A DNA stretch of 64,000 nt from Herbaspirillum sp. SJZ106 (GCF_006715495.1 NZ_VFNI01000003.1:62001-126000), one strand, 5' to 3'. Shown: positions 8,854-20,171, numbered from the stretch's first letter. The notes: generated from the sequence alone by a model not told the origin. A program made the numbers and translations.

Positions 8854-9744
8854 ATGACCGCTTCAACTGTACCCATTCCGGCGCCGCAGGCTGTTGGGGG
8901 GGCTTTCAAGCCCGCCCGGCCCACCCGCGTACTACCGGGATTTCGCCTGTCGCTGGGTTTCACCATCTTCTATCTGGCGCTGATCGTCCTGATCCCGCTG
9001 TCCGCGATTTTCCTCAAGACCTTCACCCTCACCTGGGACGGCTTCGTGCAAGCGGTGACATCGCCGCGCGTGATGGCTTCCTACCGCCTGACCTTTGGCG
9101 CCTCGCTGCTGGGCGCGGTGCTCAACGTGATATTCGGCGGCATCGTGGCCTGGGTGCTGGTGCGTTACCGCTTTCCGGGCAAGCGCATCATCGACGCCCT
9201 GGTCGACCTGCCGTTCGCGCTGCCGACCGCCGTGGCCGGCATCGCGCTGACCACGCTGTATGCGCCGAACGGCTGGCTGGGCAGCCTGCTGGCGCCGCTG
9301 GGCATCAAGGTGGCGTTCACGCCGCTGGGCGTGCTGGTGGCGCTGACCTTCATCGGTTTGCCGTTCGTGGTGCGCACCGTACAGCCGGTGCTGGAAGAAG
9401 CCGAGCGCGAGCTGGAAGAAGCCGCCGCCAGCCTGGGCGCCAACCGCTGGCAGACCTTCACGCGGGTGATCTTCCCGACGGTGCTGCCGGCGCTGTTGAC
9501 CGGCTTCGCGCTGGCTTTTGCGCGCGCCACCGGCGAATACGGTTCGGTGGTCTTCATCGCCGGCAACATGCCGATGGTCTCGGAGATCACGCCGCTGTTC
9601 ATCGTGACCAAGCTGGAGCAGTACGACTACGCCGGCGCCACGGCCATCGCGATGGTGATGCTGATCGTGTCGTTCCTGCTGCTGCTGACCATCAACCTGT
9701 TGCAAGCCTGGACCCGCAAGCGCGGCCAGGCGGAAAGGTCCTGA
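8854..9744 (+). CDS. cysT: Sulfate/thiosulfate ABC transporter permease CysT
   Basis: 296 aa inner-membrane permease (also called CysU). About six helices start at [25 protein letters not shown]; the EAA loop is [28 protein letters not shown], and [26 protein letters not shown] is a CysT signature. AGAGAACG lies 6 bp before ATG 8854. The preceding 193 bp are unusually AT-rich (8660-8850) and hold the operon promoter. With CysW and CysA it imports sulfate captured by Sbp. Confidence 0.96.
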   Translation: MTASTVPIPAPQAVGGAFKPARPTRVLPGFRLSLGFTIFYLALIVLIPLSAIFLKTFTLTWDGFVQAVTSPRVMASYRLTFGASLLGAVLNVIFGGIVAWVLVRYRFPGKRIIDALVDLPFALPTAVAGIALTTLYAPNGWLGSLLAPLGIKVAFTPLGVLVALTFIGLPFVVRTVQPVLEEAERELEEAAASLGANRWQTFTRVIFPTVLPALLTGFALAFARATGEYGSVVFIAGNMPMVSEITPLFIVTKLEQYDYAGATAIAMVMLIVSFLLLLTINLLQAWTRKRGQAERS

Positions 9745-9745
9745 C

Positions 9746-10645
9746 ATGAGCGGAGCTGCAACTTCCATTGCCGCCGGCGCGATCAACCGCGGCGAGCCGC
9801 CGCTGACGCCGGGCGCCACGCTGGAGCCGTGGTGGGTGCGCGCCCTGCTGATCGGCATCGCGCTGGTGTTCCTGACGCTGTTCCTGTTCGTGCCGCTGGT
9901 GTCGGTGTTCTACGAGGCGCTGAAAAAGGGTTGGGATGTCTATGTCGCTTCCATCGTCGAACCCGACGCCTGGTCGGCCATCAAGCTCACGCTGCTGACC
10001 GCGGCCATCGCCGTGCCGCTGAACCTGGTGTTCGGCGTGGCCGCGGCCTGGGCCATCGCCAAGTTCGAGTTCCGCGGCAAGAACCTGTTGCTGACGCTGA
10101 TCGACCTGCCGTTCTCGGTCTCGCCGGTGATCTCGGGCCTGATCTATGTGCTGCTGTTCGGCATGCAGGGTTATTTCGGCCCGTGGCTGCGCGAGCATGA
10201 CATCAAGATCCTGTTCGCCGTGCCCGGCATCGTGCTGGCCACCGTGTTCGTGACCTTCCCGTTCGTGGCGCGCGAGCTGATCCCGCTGATGCAGTCGCAA
10301 GGCAACGAGGAAGAAGAGGCGGCGCTGGTGCTGGGCGCTTCCGGCTGGCGCACCTTCTGGCATGTGACCCTGCCCAACATCAAATGGGGTTTGCTGTACG
10401 GCGTGATCCTGTGCAATGCGCGCGCCATGGGCGAATTCGGCGCGGTGTCGGTGGTCTCGGGGCATATCCGCGGCGAGACCAACACCATCCCGCTGCAAGT
10501 CGAGATCCTTTACAACGAATTCAACATCACCGGCGCCTTCGCGGTGGCCTCGCTGCTGGCCTTCCTGGCCTTGGTGACGCTGGCGATCAAGAGCGTGGTC
10601 GAGTGGCGCATCCATCATCAACTGGCCGCCGGCAACCGCGAATAA
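9746..10645 (+). CDS. cysW: Sulfate/thiosulfate ABC transporter permease CysW
   Basis: 299 aa, second permease subunit, starting one base after the cysT stop. A 30-residue cytoplasmic N-terminus precedes [26 protein letters not shown]. The EAA loop is [27 protein letters not shown], and [23 protein letters not shown] is diagnostic for CysW. Forms the membrane pore with CysT. Confidence 0.96.
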   Translation: MSGAATSIAAGAINRGEPPLTPGATLEPWWVRALLIGIALVFLTLFLFVPLVSVFYEALKKGWDVYVASIVEPDAWSAIKLTLLTAAIAVPLNLVFGVAAAWAIAKFEFRGKNLLLTLIDLPFSVSPVISGLIYVLLFGMQGYFGPWLREHDIKILFAVPGIVLATVFVTFPFVARELIPLMQSQGNEEEEAALVLGASGWRTFWHVTLPNIKWGLLYGVILCNARAMGEFGAVSVVSGHIRGETNTIPLQVEILYNEFNITGAFAVASLLAFLALVTLAIKSVVEWRIHHQLAAGNRE

Positions 10646-10657
10646 GAGGAGCAGGAC

Positions 10658-11737
10658 ATGAGCATCGAAGTCAAACAGATCAACAAGCGTTTCGGCAATT
10701 TCATCGCGCTGGACAACGTCTCGCTGAATTTCCCCGCGGGCGAGCTGACTGCGCTGCTGGGGCCGTCCGGCTGCGGCAAGACCACGCTGCTGCGCATCAT
10801 CGCCGGGCTGGAATCGCTCGACTCCGGGCAGGTGCTGCTGGATGGCGAAGACGCCTCGGCGCGCCATGTGCGCGAGCGCCAGGTCGGGTTCGTATTCCAG
10901 CACTACGCGCTGTTCAAGCACATGACGGTGTTCGAGAACATCGCCTTCGGCCTGCGCGTGAAGCCGCGCAGCCAGCGGCCCTCGGAAGCGGCCATCCGCG
11001 AGAAGGTCAAGAGCCTGCTGGAGCTGGTGCAGCTGGACTGGCTGGCCGACCGTTATCCGCCGCAACTCTCCGGCGGCCAGCGCCAGCGCATCGCCCTGGC
11101 GCGCGCGCTGGCGGTGGAGCCGCGCGTGCTGCTGCTGGACGAACCCTTCGGTGCGCTCGATGCCAAGGTGCGCAAGGAGCTGCGCCGCTGGCTGCGGCGC
11201 CTGCATGACGAACTGCATGTCACCAGCATCTTCGTCACGCACGACCAGGAAGAGGCGCTGGAAGTGGCCGACCAGGTGGTGCTGATGAACAAGGGGCGGG
11301 TCGAGCAGATCGGCGCGCCGGCCGAGGTGTACAACCAGCCGGCCTCGCCCTTCGTCTACGGTTTCCTGGGCAACGTCAACCTGTTCCACGGCCGCCTGCA
11401 TGAAGGCGTGCTCGACACCGGCGCGGCGCGTTTCGAGGCGCCCGGCCACGGCGACGCGCGCGATGTGGCCGGCATCGGCTTCGTGCGTCCGCACGATATC
11501 GAGGTGGAGCGTTATTCGCCCGGCGCCGAGGGCATCGTGGTGCAACTGCGCCGTTCGCACGCCATCGGCCCGCTGGCCCAGTTGGAACTGGAGCGCGACG
11601 ATAACGCGCAACTGATCGAGGCGGTGATTTCTAACGAACGTTTTTCCCAGTTGAACCTGAAGAGCGGCGATACCCTGGTGGTCAAGCCGCGCCGCTTGCG
11701 GGTGTTCGCCGACCAGGACGGAGGGCAGGCGCAATGA
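10658..11737 (+). CDS. cysA: Sulfate/thiosulfate ABC transporter ATP-binding protein
   Basis: 359 aa. Walker [10 protein letters not shown] (about residue 37), Q-loop [21 protein letters not shown], signature [15 protein letters not shown], Walker [13 protein letters not shown] and His-loop [14 protein letters not shown] are intact. The last 100 residues form a TOBE-type domain ([24 protein letters not shown]), as in CysA of E. coli. AGAGGAGCAG precedes the ATG. Its stop overlaps the cysB start, so all four cys genes form one operon. Confidence 0.96.
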   Translation: MSIEVKQINKRFGNFIALDNVSLNFPAGELTALLGPSGCGKTTLLRIIAGLESLDSGQVLLDGEDASARHVRERQVGFVFQHYALFKHMTVFENIAFGLRVKPRSQRPSEAAIREKVKSLLELVQLDWLADRYPPQLSGGQRQRIALARALAVEPRVLLLDEPFGALDAKVRKELRRWLRRLHDELHVTSIFVTHDQEEALEVADQVVLMNKGRVEQIGAPAEVYNQPASPFVYGFLGNVNLFHGRLHEGVLDTGAARFEAPGHGDARDVAGIGFVRPHDIEVERYSPGAEGIVVQLRRSHAIGPLAQLELERDDNAQLIEAVISNERFSQLNLKSGDTLVVKPRRLRVFADQDGGQAQ

Positions 11738-12663
11738 ATTTCCAGCAACTGCGATCCATCCGCGAAGCCGCGCGCTGCGGCTTCAACCTGACCGAAGTGG
11801 CCAACGTGCTGTTCACCTCGCAGCCCGGAGTGTCGCGCCAGATCCGCGAGCTGGAAGAGGAGCTGGGGGTCGAGATCTTCGAGCGCAACGGCAAGCGCCT
11901 GACCGGGTTGACCGAGCCCGGCAAGGGCATCCTGGGCATCGTCGAGCGCCTGCTGCTGGAAGCCGAGAACCTGCGCCGCGCCAGCAAGGAATACTCCGGC
12001 GAGCAGAGCGGCACGCTGTCGATCGCCACCACCCACACCCAGGCGCGCTACGTGCTGCCGCGCGTGGTGCAGGCGTTCCGCACGGCCTTCCCGCAGGTGC
12101 GCATCGCGCTCCAGCAAAGCGCGCCCGAGCATATCGCCGAATGGGTGATTTCGGGCAAGGCCGACATCGGCATCGCCACCGAGGGCCTGTCGCAGTTCAA
12201 GGAGCTGGTGTCTTTCCCCTGTTATACCTGGAGCCACGTGATCGTGGTGCCGCAGGGCCATCCGCTGCTGGGACTGGAGCGGGTCGCGCTGGAAGACCTG
12301 TCGACCTGGCCGCTGATCACCTATGACGTCGGTTTCACCGGCCGCGGCCATATCGACGAGGCATTCCGCCAGGCCGGCATCGAGCCCGATATCGTGCTGA
12401 CGGCGATGGACTCCGACGTGATCCAGCATTACGTGGCGCTCGGGCTGGGCGTGGGCATCGTGGCGTCGATGGCGGTGGACCAGGCGAAGCACCAGGATCT
12501 GCTGCCCATCAGCGCCTCCCACCTGTTCAAGCCGAACATTGCGCGGCTGGCGGTGCGCCGCGGCGCCTACCTGCGCGGCTATGCCTTCGACTTCATCCAG
12601 GAGTTCGCTCCGGAACTCAAGCGGGCCGACATCGTCAGTGCGCTCAACGAGGCCAGCGCATAG
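11734..12663 (+). CDS. cysB: LysR-type regulator of sulfur assimilation, CysB/Cbl type
   Basis: 309 aa. [49 protein letters not shown] is the CysB-subgroup winged helix; the effector domain carries [22 protein letters not shown] and [16 protein letters not shown], typical of CysB and Cbl. It activates sulfate and sulfonate genes when O-acetylserine accumulates and sulfide is low. ATGA overlap with cysA shows translational coupling. CysB and Cbl cannot be separated by eye; position after cysTWA is the usual arrangement of CysB in beta-proteobacteria. Confidence 0.9.
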   Translation: MNFQQLRSIREAARCGFNLTEVANVLFTSQPGVSRQIRELEEELGVEIFERNGKRLTGLTEPGKGILGIVERLLLEAENLRRASKEYSGEQSGTLSIATTHTQARYVLPRVVQAFRTAFPQVRIALQQSAPEHIAEWVISGKADIGIATEGLSQFKELVSFPCYTWSHVIVVPQGHPLLGLERVALEDLSTWPLITYDVGFTGRGHIDEAFRQAGIEPDIVLTAMDSDVIQHYVALGLGVGIVASMAVDQAKHQDLLPISASHLFKPNIARLAVRRGAYLRGYAFDFIQEFAPELKRADIVSALNEASA

Positions 12664-12669
12664 TATGAC

Positions 12670-12773
12670 GAGCCGCTGAAAAAAAACGCCGCTGGCAAGG
12701 CGCGCCGACGCAGACAGTACGAAGGTACGGCAAGGAGGCGCAACGCGGCCAGCGACGTTTTTTTCAGCGGCTC
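12670..12773. repeat. 104-bp inverted repeat, probable bidirectional terminator element
   Basis: Outer arms GAGCCGCTGAAAAAAA... (from 12670) and ...TTTTTTTCAGCGGCTC (to 12773) pair over about 26 bp with one mismatch and one length difference, continuing into CGCTGGC/GCCAGCG. The centre holds GTAC-GAAG-GTAC. The A-run on the left and T-run on the right allow termination in both directions, which suits its place between convergent cysB and the GNAT gene. The outer arm supplies the last codons and stop (SR-TGA) of the GNAT gene. Its compact, symmetric form suggests a member of an interspersed family. Confidence 0.75.
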
Positions 12774-13246
12774 TGAATAGATTTGCGATAGACGATGAAG
12801 CCGGAATCAACCGCCACCGTATCGTACAGGCGGCGTGCCGCGGCGTTGGTGTGGTGGGTGTGCCAGTAGACGCGTTCGGCGCCGGCTGTGGCGGCGCGCC
12901 GGTATAGCTCTTCGATCAGCGCCCGGCCCACGCCTTTGCCGCGCGCGGCTTCGGCTGTGAACAGGTCCTGCAGGTAGCAGGTTGGGCCGATCAGGATGGT
13001 GTTGCGGTGGTAAAGGTAGTGGGCAAGGCCCAGCAGGCGGCCTTGGCTTTCGGCCACCAGCGCGTGCACCGGCTCGGCCTCGTCGTGGATGCGGGCCCAG
13101 ATGGTATTGGTGATGTCCAGCGGCAGGGCGGTCGGGCCGGAACGTCCGTAGAAGGCGTTGTAGTCGTCCCAGAGTATTTTCCATTGCGCGAAGTCTTCGC
13201 GCTGCGCTTGCCTGATCAAGACGCCTGCGGCCCCGGCTTGTTCCAT
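12764..13246 (-). CDS. GNAT family N-acetyltransferase
   Basis: 160 aa. Single GNAT domain: VLIRQAQREDFAQWKILWDDY at the start, YLQDLFTAEAARGKGVGRALIEELYRRA is the acetyl-CoA binding motif A (RGKGVG), followed by VYWHTHHTNAAARRLYDTVA. Substrate unknown. ATG 13246 is chosen for GGAGA 4 bp upstream; the longer frame adds 58 low-complexity Arg/Pro-rich residues. The 3' end reads into the inverted repeat at 12670-12773. Confidence 0.88.
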   Translation of the reverse strand: MEQAGAAGVLIRQAQREDFAQWKILWDDYNAFYGRSGPTALPLDITNTIWARIHDEAEPVHALVAESQGRLLGLAHYLYHRNTILIGPTCYLQDLFTAEAARGKGVGRALIEELYRRAATAGAERVYWHTHHTNAAARRLYDTVAVDSGFIVYRKSIQSR

Positions 13247-13308
13247 GTCTTCTCCTGTCCCGTGGAAGGCACAGTATATAGACACGCGCCAGACACGCGC
13301 AGCACGTG

Positions 13309-13343
13309 AAAAAGCCCGGGGGCGATCGCCTCCGGGCTTTTTT
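13309..13343 (-). terminator. Rho-independent terminator
   Basis: AAAAAGCCCGG pairs with CCGGGCTTTTT around the palindromic core GGCGATCGCC. The T-run is present on both strands. On the minus strand it lies 36 bp after the stop of the 58-aa gene, which it probably terminates. Confidence 0.85.
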
Positions 13344-13379
13344 GCATCCGGCGGATGCCGCAGGGACTGAGCTTGCGGC

Positions 13380-13556
13380 TTAAGCCTTGTTGACCTGGGA
13401 GGTCGAGGCGCTGCTGGCAACGGTATTGGTCGGCTGGGCCACCGGTTGGCTGGCCACCATCAGGTCGGCGAACGATACGCCGGACTTTTTCGCCGGCTGG
13501 GGCTGGGCCGCGTGAGCGCTTGCGTTATGGCTGGAAGAGACGGAATTGATCGGCAT
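13380..13556 (-). CDS. Small protein, 58 aa, function unknown
   Basis: MPINSVSSSHNASAHAAQPQ, then KKSGVSFADLMVASQP and a Thr/Ser/Ala-rich tail ending NKA. No signal peptide, membrane helix or known domain. ATG 13556 is chosen because GAGG sits 9 bp upstream; the ATG at 13565 directly abuts that site. A strong terminator follows (13309-13343) and a hairpin (CCAAATGG, 9 nt, CCATTTGG; 13625-13649) lies in the leader, so it looks like a free-standing expressed gene. Composition suggests a mostly unfolded protein with one amphipathic patch (VSFADLMV). Confidence 0.6.
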   Translation of the reverse strand: MPINSVSSSHNASAHAAQPQPAKKSGVSFADLMVASQPVAQPTNTVASSASTSQVNKA

Positions 13557-13725
13557 GGTGTTCATCCTCAGGAAAGCGTGTGCCACCGGGCCGCAAGAAC
13601 CTGTTCATGATCTCATCGGGCCGTCCAAATGGCCTGAAATTCCATTTGGCTGATTCCCGCGGAGATGATGAACCGGTGCTAAGGCCCAGACTCGAATGTT
13701 GCCGGGAAAGTATAGGCGGGCCGGA

Positions 13726-13756
13726 GGCGGGCGTGACACGCCCGCCGCGCTTTTTA
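13726..13756 (+). terminator. Terminator-like hairpin with plus-strand T-run
   Basis: GGCGGGCGTG pairs with CACGCCCGCC across one base, so the real loop is a few nucleotides; GCGC and TTTTT follow. Direction is rightward, but no plus-strand gene ends before it. It may close an unannotated short transcript or be the distal end of cysB-direction read-through. Confidence 0.45.
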
Positions 13757-13832
13757 ACCCAAACTTACACGCCTTTACGCTGGCGCGATGAGGCAAGGCA
13801 GGCGGCGCCCCGATGACAGCGGCGCGGCGTGC

Positions 13833-14678
13833 TCATTTGCGCAGGCGCGCTGCGCAGTTGTCGCGCAGCGCGATGTCTTCCGGCGCATCGTCATCGGCAT
13901 CGCCGGCGTGGGCCGGCGCGCCTTGGCGTACGCAACTGCGGTAGCGCGCCACGTAGCGTTCGAACTCGGCGCGCGCCTGGGCGCGCGGCATGGAGGCCAG
14001 CTTGCGGATGAATTCGCGGCTGCCGATCTCGAAGTGCTGGTAGTCGATCGGCTCTTTCCAGTTGCCGCCCCAGACCAGGAAGCCGTGGTCGTAGAACACG
14101 CCGACCAAGTCCTCCGCCTGGCCGGGGCGCAGCGGCGCGCGCTGCAGGGAGTCCGCGCCGGCTTGCGGCGGCAGCACTTGTTGTTGCGGGCTGCCGGCCT
14201 TGCCCACATAAGGGTTTTGCAGGGGATTGATGTCGATTGCGGCGCCGTAGGCATGCTTGGACCAGGCGCCGCCGCCGGTCATGGGCCGGCCGTTGAAGGC
14301 GGAGGTGTTGTTGGCCGCCATCGACTTTTCATCGTCGCCGTCGAAATTCTCCAGCGGCATGGCGCTGGCCAGCGGCGTCGAGCGCAGCAGCAGTTCGCCG
14401 AACAGCGATTCGACCTGCGGGGCGACGGCGTCGAGCACCACCACCGAGCCGCTGCGCGTGGCGCCGTCGAAATCGGTGTAGTCGAAGCTGACCGTCGACA
14501 GGCGCGCGCAGGGCACGGGATTGGCCGGCGTGATCACATGGCGCGCTTTCATGGCGGCGCATTGCGCAGCGGAAACCGGGACGATATCGGCGTGCGCGGC
14601 CGGCGCGAAGGCGAGGCCGGCCAGCATGGCGGTCCACGCGCCGGCTCGGCTGATACGGGAGGCGATGATTGAGATCAT
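13833..14678 (-). CDS. Secreted M15-family peptidase (D-Ala-D-Ala carboxypeptidase-like)
   Basis: 281 aa from ATG 14678, which starts a signal peptide (MISIIASRISRAG, hydrophobic core, AAHADI); a longer frame from 14753 buries it. The catalytic region shows SKHAYGAAIDINPLQNPY (the SxHxxGxAxD zinc motif of M15) and WGGNWKEPIDYQHFEIG (the downstream His ligand). M15C enzymes cleave peptide stems of peptidoglycan. The N-terminal 120 residues, with AQCAAMKARHVITPANPVPC, match the usual family extension. Single gene; the region upstream is an ordinary promoter gap. Confidence 0.85.
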   Translation of the reverse strand: MISIIASRISRAGAWTAMLAGLAFAPAAHADIVPVSAAQCAAMKARHVITPANPVPCARLSTVSFDYTDFDGATRSGSVVVLDAVAPQVESLFGELLLRSTPLASAMPLENFDGDDEKSMAANNTSAFNGRPMTGGGAWSKHAYGAAIDINPLQNPYVGKAGSPQQQVLPPQAGADSLQRAPLRPGQAEDLVGVFYDHGFLVWGGNWKEPIDYQHFEIGSREFIRKLASMPRAQARAEFERYVARYRSCVRQGAPAHAGDADDDAPEDIALRDNCAARLRK

Positions 14679-14926
14679 AGGTCGCGATGATACGGGGTTT
14701 TTACGCCGATTTGAGCGGCCATGACGGTAAATTCCCCCTTGGATGGCTGACATGAATATGCGTCGTTCTCTGACAGGCGGGTATGGCTGAAACGGGAATA
14801 ATTAAACCGTATTCGCTGATTGATGAAATGCGTTCCAAGATCAGGTTCCCAGATCAGAAGGAGTCGAATGTCGGCAAACCGATGAACTTCGGCAAATCCA
14901 TCATTAACAACCTTTGGAGGCAAAAT

Positions 14927-15157
14927 ATGCTGATTCGCCACACACTCTTGGCTGCTGCCGTATTCACCACCGTTCTGGCCGGTTGCAACAAGCGCGACGA
15001 AGCGCCGGCCACGCCGCCGGCGGCAACTTCCCCGGCCGAGCCGTCCCCTCCACCGGCCAGCCCGGCGGCTCCAGCCGCTCCAGCTGCGCCATCTGCAGCG
15101 CCGCCGACTGACACGCCGCCAGCCCCGGCGGCCGGCGATAGCGGCGAAAAGAAGTAG
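14927..15157 (+). CDS. Small Pro/Ala-rich lipoprotein
   Basis: 76 aa. MLIRHTLLAAAVFTTVLAGC is a complete lipoprotein signal with lipobox LAGC and Cys20 as the lipidated residue. The rest is charged (NKRDEAP) then a Pro/Ala/Ser linker and ends GDSGEKK. No folded domain is apparent. TTGGAGG lies 7 bp before ATG 14927, a strong ribosome binding site. Its function is unknown; it may be a short envelope spacer or entericidin-like peptide. A perfect terminator follows at 15218-15248. Confidence 0.8.
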   Translation: MLIRHTLLAAAVFTTVLAGCNKRDEAPATPPAATSPAEPSPPPASPAAPAAPAAPSAAPPTDTPPAPAAGDSGEKK

Positions 15158-15217
15158 GCCTGGAACGGCGCTTAGCGCCGCATGGCAAGTCCCATGCAGC
15201 GGGAACAGCGCTGCATA

Positions 15218-15248
15218 CGCCGCGATGGCATGCCATCGCGGCGTTTTT
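15218..15248 (+). terminator. Rho-independent terminator of the lipoprotein gene
   Basis: CGCCGCGATGGCA and TGCCATCGCGGCG form a perfect 26-bp palindrome followed by TTTTT. It closes the lipoprotein transcription unit 60 bp after the stop. Confidence 0.85.
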
Positions 15249-15412
15249 CATTGGCCAGGAGAAAGCGCGGCGCCAGGTCGCGCGTACCCGGCATGGCCGG
15301 GCTTGACAGGGCGCGGCCATGCGGCGATGGCTGGCCGCAGAAGAGATCCGGGCGTCCGGCAAGCGCCGAAAATATCGCCGAACTTTTTTTTCAGGCCTTG
15401 ACTCCTAGAGAT

Positions 15413-15484
15413 GGTTGAACTGTTCCTTCAACCTCCCTCTTGCGAGGGAACTTGCCCGCGGTCATTTGCTGCGGGCTTTTTTTT
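15413..15484 (+). ncRNA. Candidate small RNA: three stem-loops ending in a terminator
   Basis: Three consecutive hairpins: GGTTGAA-(7)-TTCAACC at 15413-15433, TCCCTC-TTGC-GAGGGA at 15434-15449, and GCCCGC-(11)-GCGGGC at 15454-15476, followed by eight T. The previous transcription unit is already closed at 15248 and no open frame leads into this block, so it needs its own promoter between 15249 and about 15410. I found no convincing -35/-10 pair, so the 5' end is unknown. The junction of hairpins 1 and 2 contains CCTCC (15432-15436), complementary to a Shine-Dalgarno. The 374-bp gap 15158-15531 otherwise holds only the terminator above. It could alternatively be just an isolated terminator. 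Confidence 0.45.
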
Positions 15485-15531
15485 GTCGGATCGCGCTCGC
15501 ATGCAGGCCCAGCCTGGCCATGCCTGCGGCT

Positions 15532-16386
15532 TCATTGGGATGGCGGCTTTTTCATGACCGCGATCATCGCGCTGAAAGCCGGCCCTATATTCGCCTCCAG
15601 CGTGGGATACATGCGCGAGATGCTGCCGTCGAGATACAACGCATCGCTGCATTTGAGCTCGTCGCGCAGGAACACGGCGAAGTCGTAGAAGCTGATCGGG
15701 TTGCGCGCGATGGCCAGCGTCACCATTCCCTGCGCATCTAGGCACACGGCGTTGCGCACGACCGCGTTGGGCGAATTGGGATCGAAGCGCGGATTGATCT
15801 GGCCGGCCACGATCATCAGCGGCCCGGATTGCGTGGCGTAGCGGCTCAGCGTGCTCCAGCGCTCGGCCTCGGCTGAGAATGCCGAGGTTTCCACGATGTA
15901 CGCCTTGTCTTCTCCCAGGATGAATACGCCATTGGGCTGCATGTAAAAGTTGCCGTAGGCATTCTGGCGCGTGTTGAGCTTGCGCAGTACGTTGCCGTTC
16001 TCGATGTACAGGCCCAGCGGTTGCAACTGCTTGTCGTAGATGCCGGCGTTGGTGGCGCACAGCATTTCCTGGTTTTGCGCGCGCAACAGGGTATCGAGCC
16101 GCGCGAAGGTGCCTAATGGTACGCCGGCCTCGTCCTTCCAGTAGGTGCGGATGACATCGGTGCGCGGGTCGGCGCGGCAGGCGCTGATGAAGGTTTGCCG
16201 GTATTGGTACTGTTTCAGGTCGGCCCCATGCGCCGGGTCCGGGCCGGCCAGGGCGAGGAGGGCGACGGCCAGCGGCAGGGCGAAAGGCAGGCTTGGGCGC
16301 AGACGGGGGCGGCGCAAGGTAAAGGGGAAAAAGGGAAAGCGCATCTGGTTGTGCAGGTCTGCCGGTTTGGCTCCCGGCTTGAACAT
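15532..16386 (-). CDS. Secreted phosphodiester glycosidase-like protein (DUF2233/NAGPA)
   Basis: 284 aa from ATG 16386, or 270 aa from ATG 16344; neither has a clear ribosome binding site. A hydrophobic export segment (PFALPLAVALLALAG, AHGAD) follows a basic N-terminus. The catalytic fold shows LCATNAGIYDKQLQPLGLYIENG, NFYMQPNGVFILG, QSGPLMIVAGQINPRFD and CSDALYLDGSISRMY, the usual NAGPA blocks ending in YLDGG-like YLDGS. Such proteins cleave phosphodiester-linked sugars; the periplasmic substrate here is unknown. Confidence 0.85.
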   Translation of the reverse strand: MFKPGAKPADLHNQMRFPFFPFTLRRPRLRPSLPFALPLAVALLALAGPDPAHGADLKQYQYRQTFISACRADPRTDVIRTYWKDEAGVPLGTFARLDTLLRAQNQEMLCATNAGIYDKQLQPLGLYIENGNVLRKLNTRQNAYGNFYMQPNGVFILGEDKAYIVETSAFSAEAERWSTLSRYATQSGPLMIVAGQINPRFDPNSPNAVVRNAVCLDAQGMVTLAIARNPISFYDFAVFLRDELKCSDALYLDGSISRMYPTLEANIGPAFSAMIAVMKKPPSQ

Positions 16387-16624
16387 TCACGGAAAGGGGC
16401 GGGGCCTCATTGTAAATGCCTCAGGAGAGGGGATGCCATAGGAAAAGTTCTGCCTTCGGCAACGTGCGGTGGGGCGGGCGTTTGCGGCGCAGGGCCGGCA
16501 CGCCGATGTTGCGGTGCGGAGAGTGCCGTGATTTTCAAATCCAAATAAATAACGAACAAAACGTGTGAAAAATCAAATTTAAAGGGGTGGGAATGATGGG
16601 TTATGGCGATTTCTCAAAAAAAAG

Positions 16625-16652
16625 TTGTCGTATATGACGGCAGTGTTACACT
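16625..16652 (+). promoter_or_regulatory. Candidate promoter of the branched-chain amino acid operon
   Basis: TTGTCG (16625-16630) and TACACT (16647-16652) with a 16-bp spacer lie about 115 bp before the binding-protein start. The surrounding gap 16387-16766 (380 bp) turns strongly AT-rich from 16530 on and holds no gene that I can support. Confidence 0.4.
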
Positions 16653-16766
16653 CTGCCCCCATGTGCCGACCGGGGCCCGAAATAATAAGGGTCAGAGAAT
16701 CGGCGCCCAATGTGCGCAAGCGTTTGCTGCCGCCCCTTGAAACGAAAATATCTGGAGGAAACGTCA

Positions 16767-17888
16767 ATGAAATCCGCAAACCGTCTCACCAAGATCGCTC
16801 TGGCCGTCTCCGCAGTTGCCGCCTTTTCGGGCGTCGCGCACGCTGAAACCGTCAAGATCGCCATCGCCGGCCCGATGACCGGCGCCGTCGCCCAATATGG
16901 CGACATGGTCAAGGCCGGCGCGCTGACCGCCGTGGAGCAGATCAACGCCGCCGGCGGCGCCAACGGCAACAAGTTCGAAGTGGTGTTGATGGACGACGCC
17001 TGCGAACCGAAGCAAGCCGTGGCCGTGGCCAACAAGATCGTCAGCCAGGGCATCAAGTATGTGATCGGCCACGTGTGCTCGGGCTCGACCATCCCGGCTT
17101 CCGACATCTATGAAAACGAAGGCGTGGTGATGATCACCCCGTCGGCCACCGCGCCGCAGCTGACCGAAGCCAAGCCGCACAAGTACATCTTCCGCACCAT
17201 CGGCCGCGACGACCAGCAAGGTCCCGCTGCCGCCCGCTACGTGATCGAGAAGTTGAAGCCCAAGAAGGTCGCCGTGCTGCACGACAAGCAGTCCTACGGC
17301 CAGGGCGTGGCGACTTCGGTCAAGACCGCGCTGGATGCCGCGAAGGTGCCTGTGGTGCTGTTTGAAGGCATCAATGCCGGCGACAGCGATTATTCCGCCA
17401 TCGTCACCAAGCTCAAGTCGCAAGGCGTGGACTTCGTCTACTTCGGCGGCTACCACCCGGAAATGGGCCTGATCATGCGCCAGGCGCGCGAGCAGGGCGT
17501 CAAGGCCGTGTTCATGGGCCCTGAAGGCGTGGGCAACAAGGACATCACCGCCATCGCCGGCCCCGCTTCGGAAGGCATGCTGGTGACCCTGCCGGCCGAC
17601 TTTGCCGCCGATCCGGCCAACGCCGCGCTGGTCAAGGCCTTCACCGCGCAAAAGCGCGACCCGAACGGCCCGTTCCAGATGCCGGCCTACTCGGGCGTGA
17701 AGATCATCGCCGACGCCATCGCCGGTTCCAAGTCGACCGATCCGACCAAGGTGGCAGCCTATATCCACGCCAACAGCTTCAAGACCCCGATCGGCACCGT
17801 GGAATACGACAAGAAGGGCGACCTGAAGTCGTTCAACTTCGTCGTCTACACCTGGCACAAGGATGCCACCAAGACCGAGGCGAAGTAA
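16767..17888 (+). CDS. livK: Branched-chain amino acid ABC transporter binding protein
   Basis: 373 aa periplasmic Leu/Ile/Val-type receptor. CTGGAGG lies 8 bp before ATG 16767; signal peptide MKSANRLTKIALAV...GVAHAE. The mature start TVKIAIAGPMTGAVAQYGDMVKAG, VLMDDACEPKQAVAVANKIV, GHVCSGSTIPASDIYENEGV and TIGRDDQQGPAAARYV match the LivJ/LivK family, including the conserved disulfide Cys pair. First gene of livKHMGF. The hairpin after it suggests it is made in excess over the permease. Confidence 0.94.
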   Translation: MKSANRLTKIALAVSAVAAFSGVAHAETVKIAIAGPMTGAVAQYGDMVKAGALTAVEQINAAGGANGNKFEVVLMDDACEPKQAVAVANKIVSQGIKYVIGHVCSGSTIPASDIYENEGVVMITPSATAPQLTEAKPHKYIFRTIGRDDQQGPAAARYVIEKLKPKKVAVLHDKQSYGQGVATSVKTALDAAKVPVVLFEGINAGDSDYSAIVTKLKSQGVDFVYFGGYHPEMGLIMRQAREQGVKAVFMGPEGVGNKDITAIAGPASEGMLVTLPADFAADPANAALVKAFTAQKRDPNGPFQMPAYSGVKIIADAIAGSKSTDPTKVAAYIHANSFKTPIGTVEYDKKGDLKSFNFVVYTWHKDATKTEAK

Positions 17889-17935
17889 TTTAGCGCTCTC
17901 GTTGGCGCGATCGTCCGACTTGACGTCAAACCGCG

Positions 17936-17967
17936 AAATGCCCCATTGCTGTCTGGATGGGGCATTT
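17936..17967 (+). terminator. Attenuating hairpin between livK and livH
   Basis: AAATGCCCCAT pairs perfectly with ATGGGGCATTT (11 bp, 10-nt loop). The right arm ends in TTT followed by CC, so termination would be partial. It sits in the 98-bp gap between binding protein and permease genes. Confidence 0.65.
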
Positions 17968-17986
17968 CCACATTTGGTCCCTTCCT

Positions 17987-18913
<927 letters not shown>

Positions 18914-18944
18914 ACCCATGGGCCGTAATCTCCAAGGAGGCATG

Positions 18945-20167
<1,223 letters not shown>

Positions 20168-20171
<4 letters not shown>

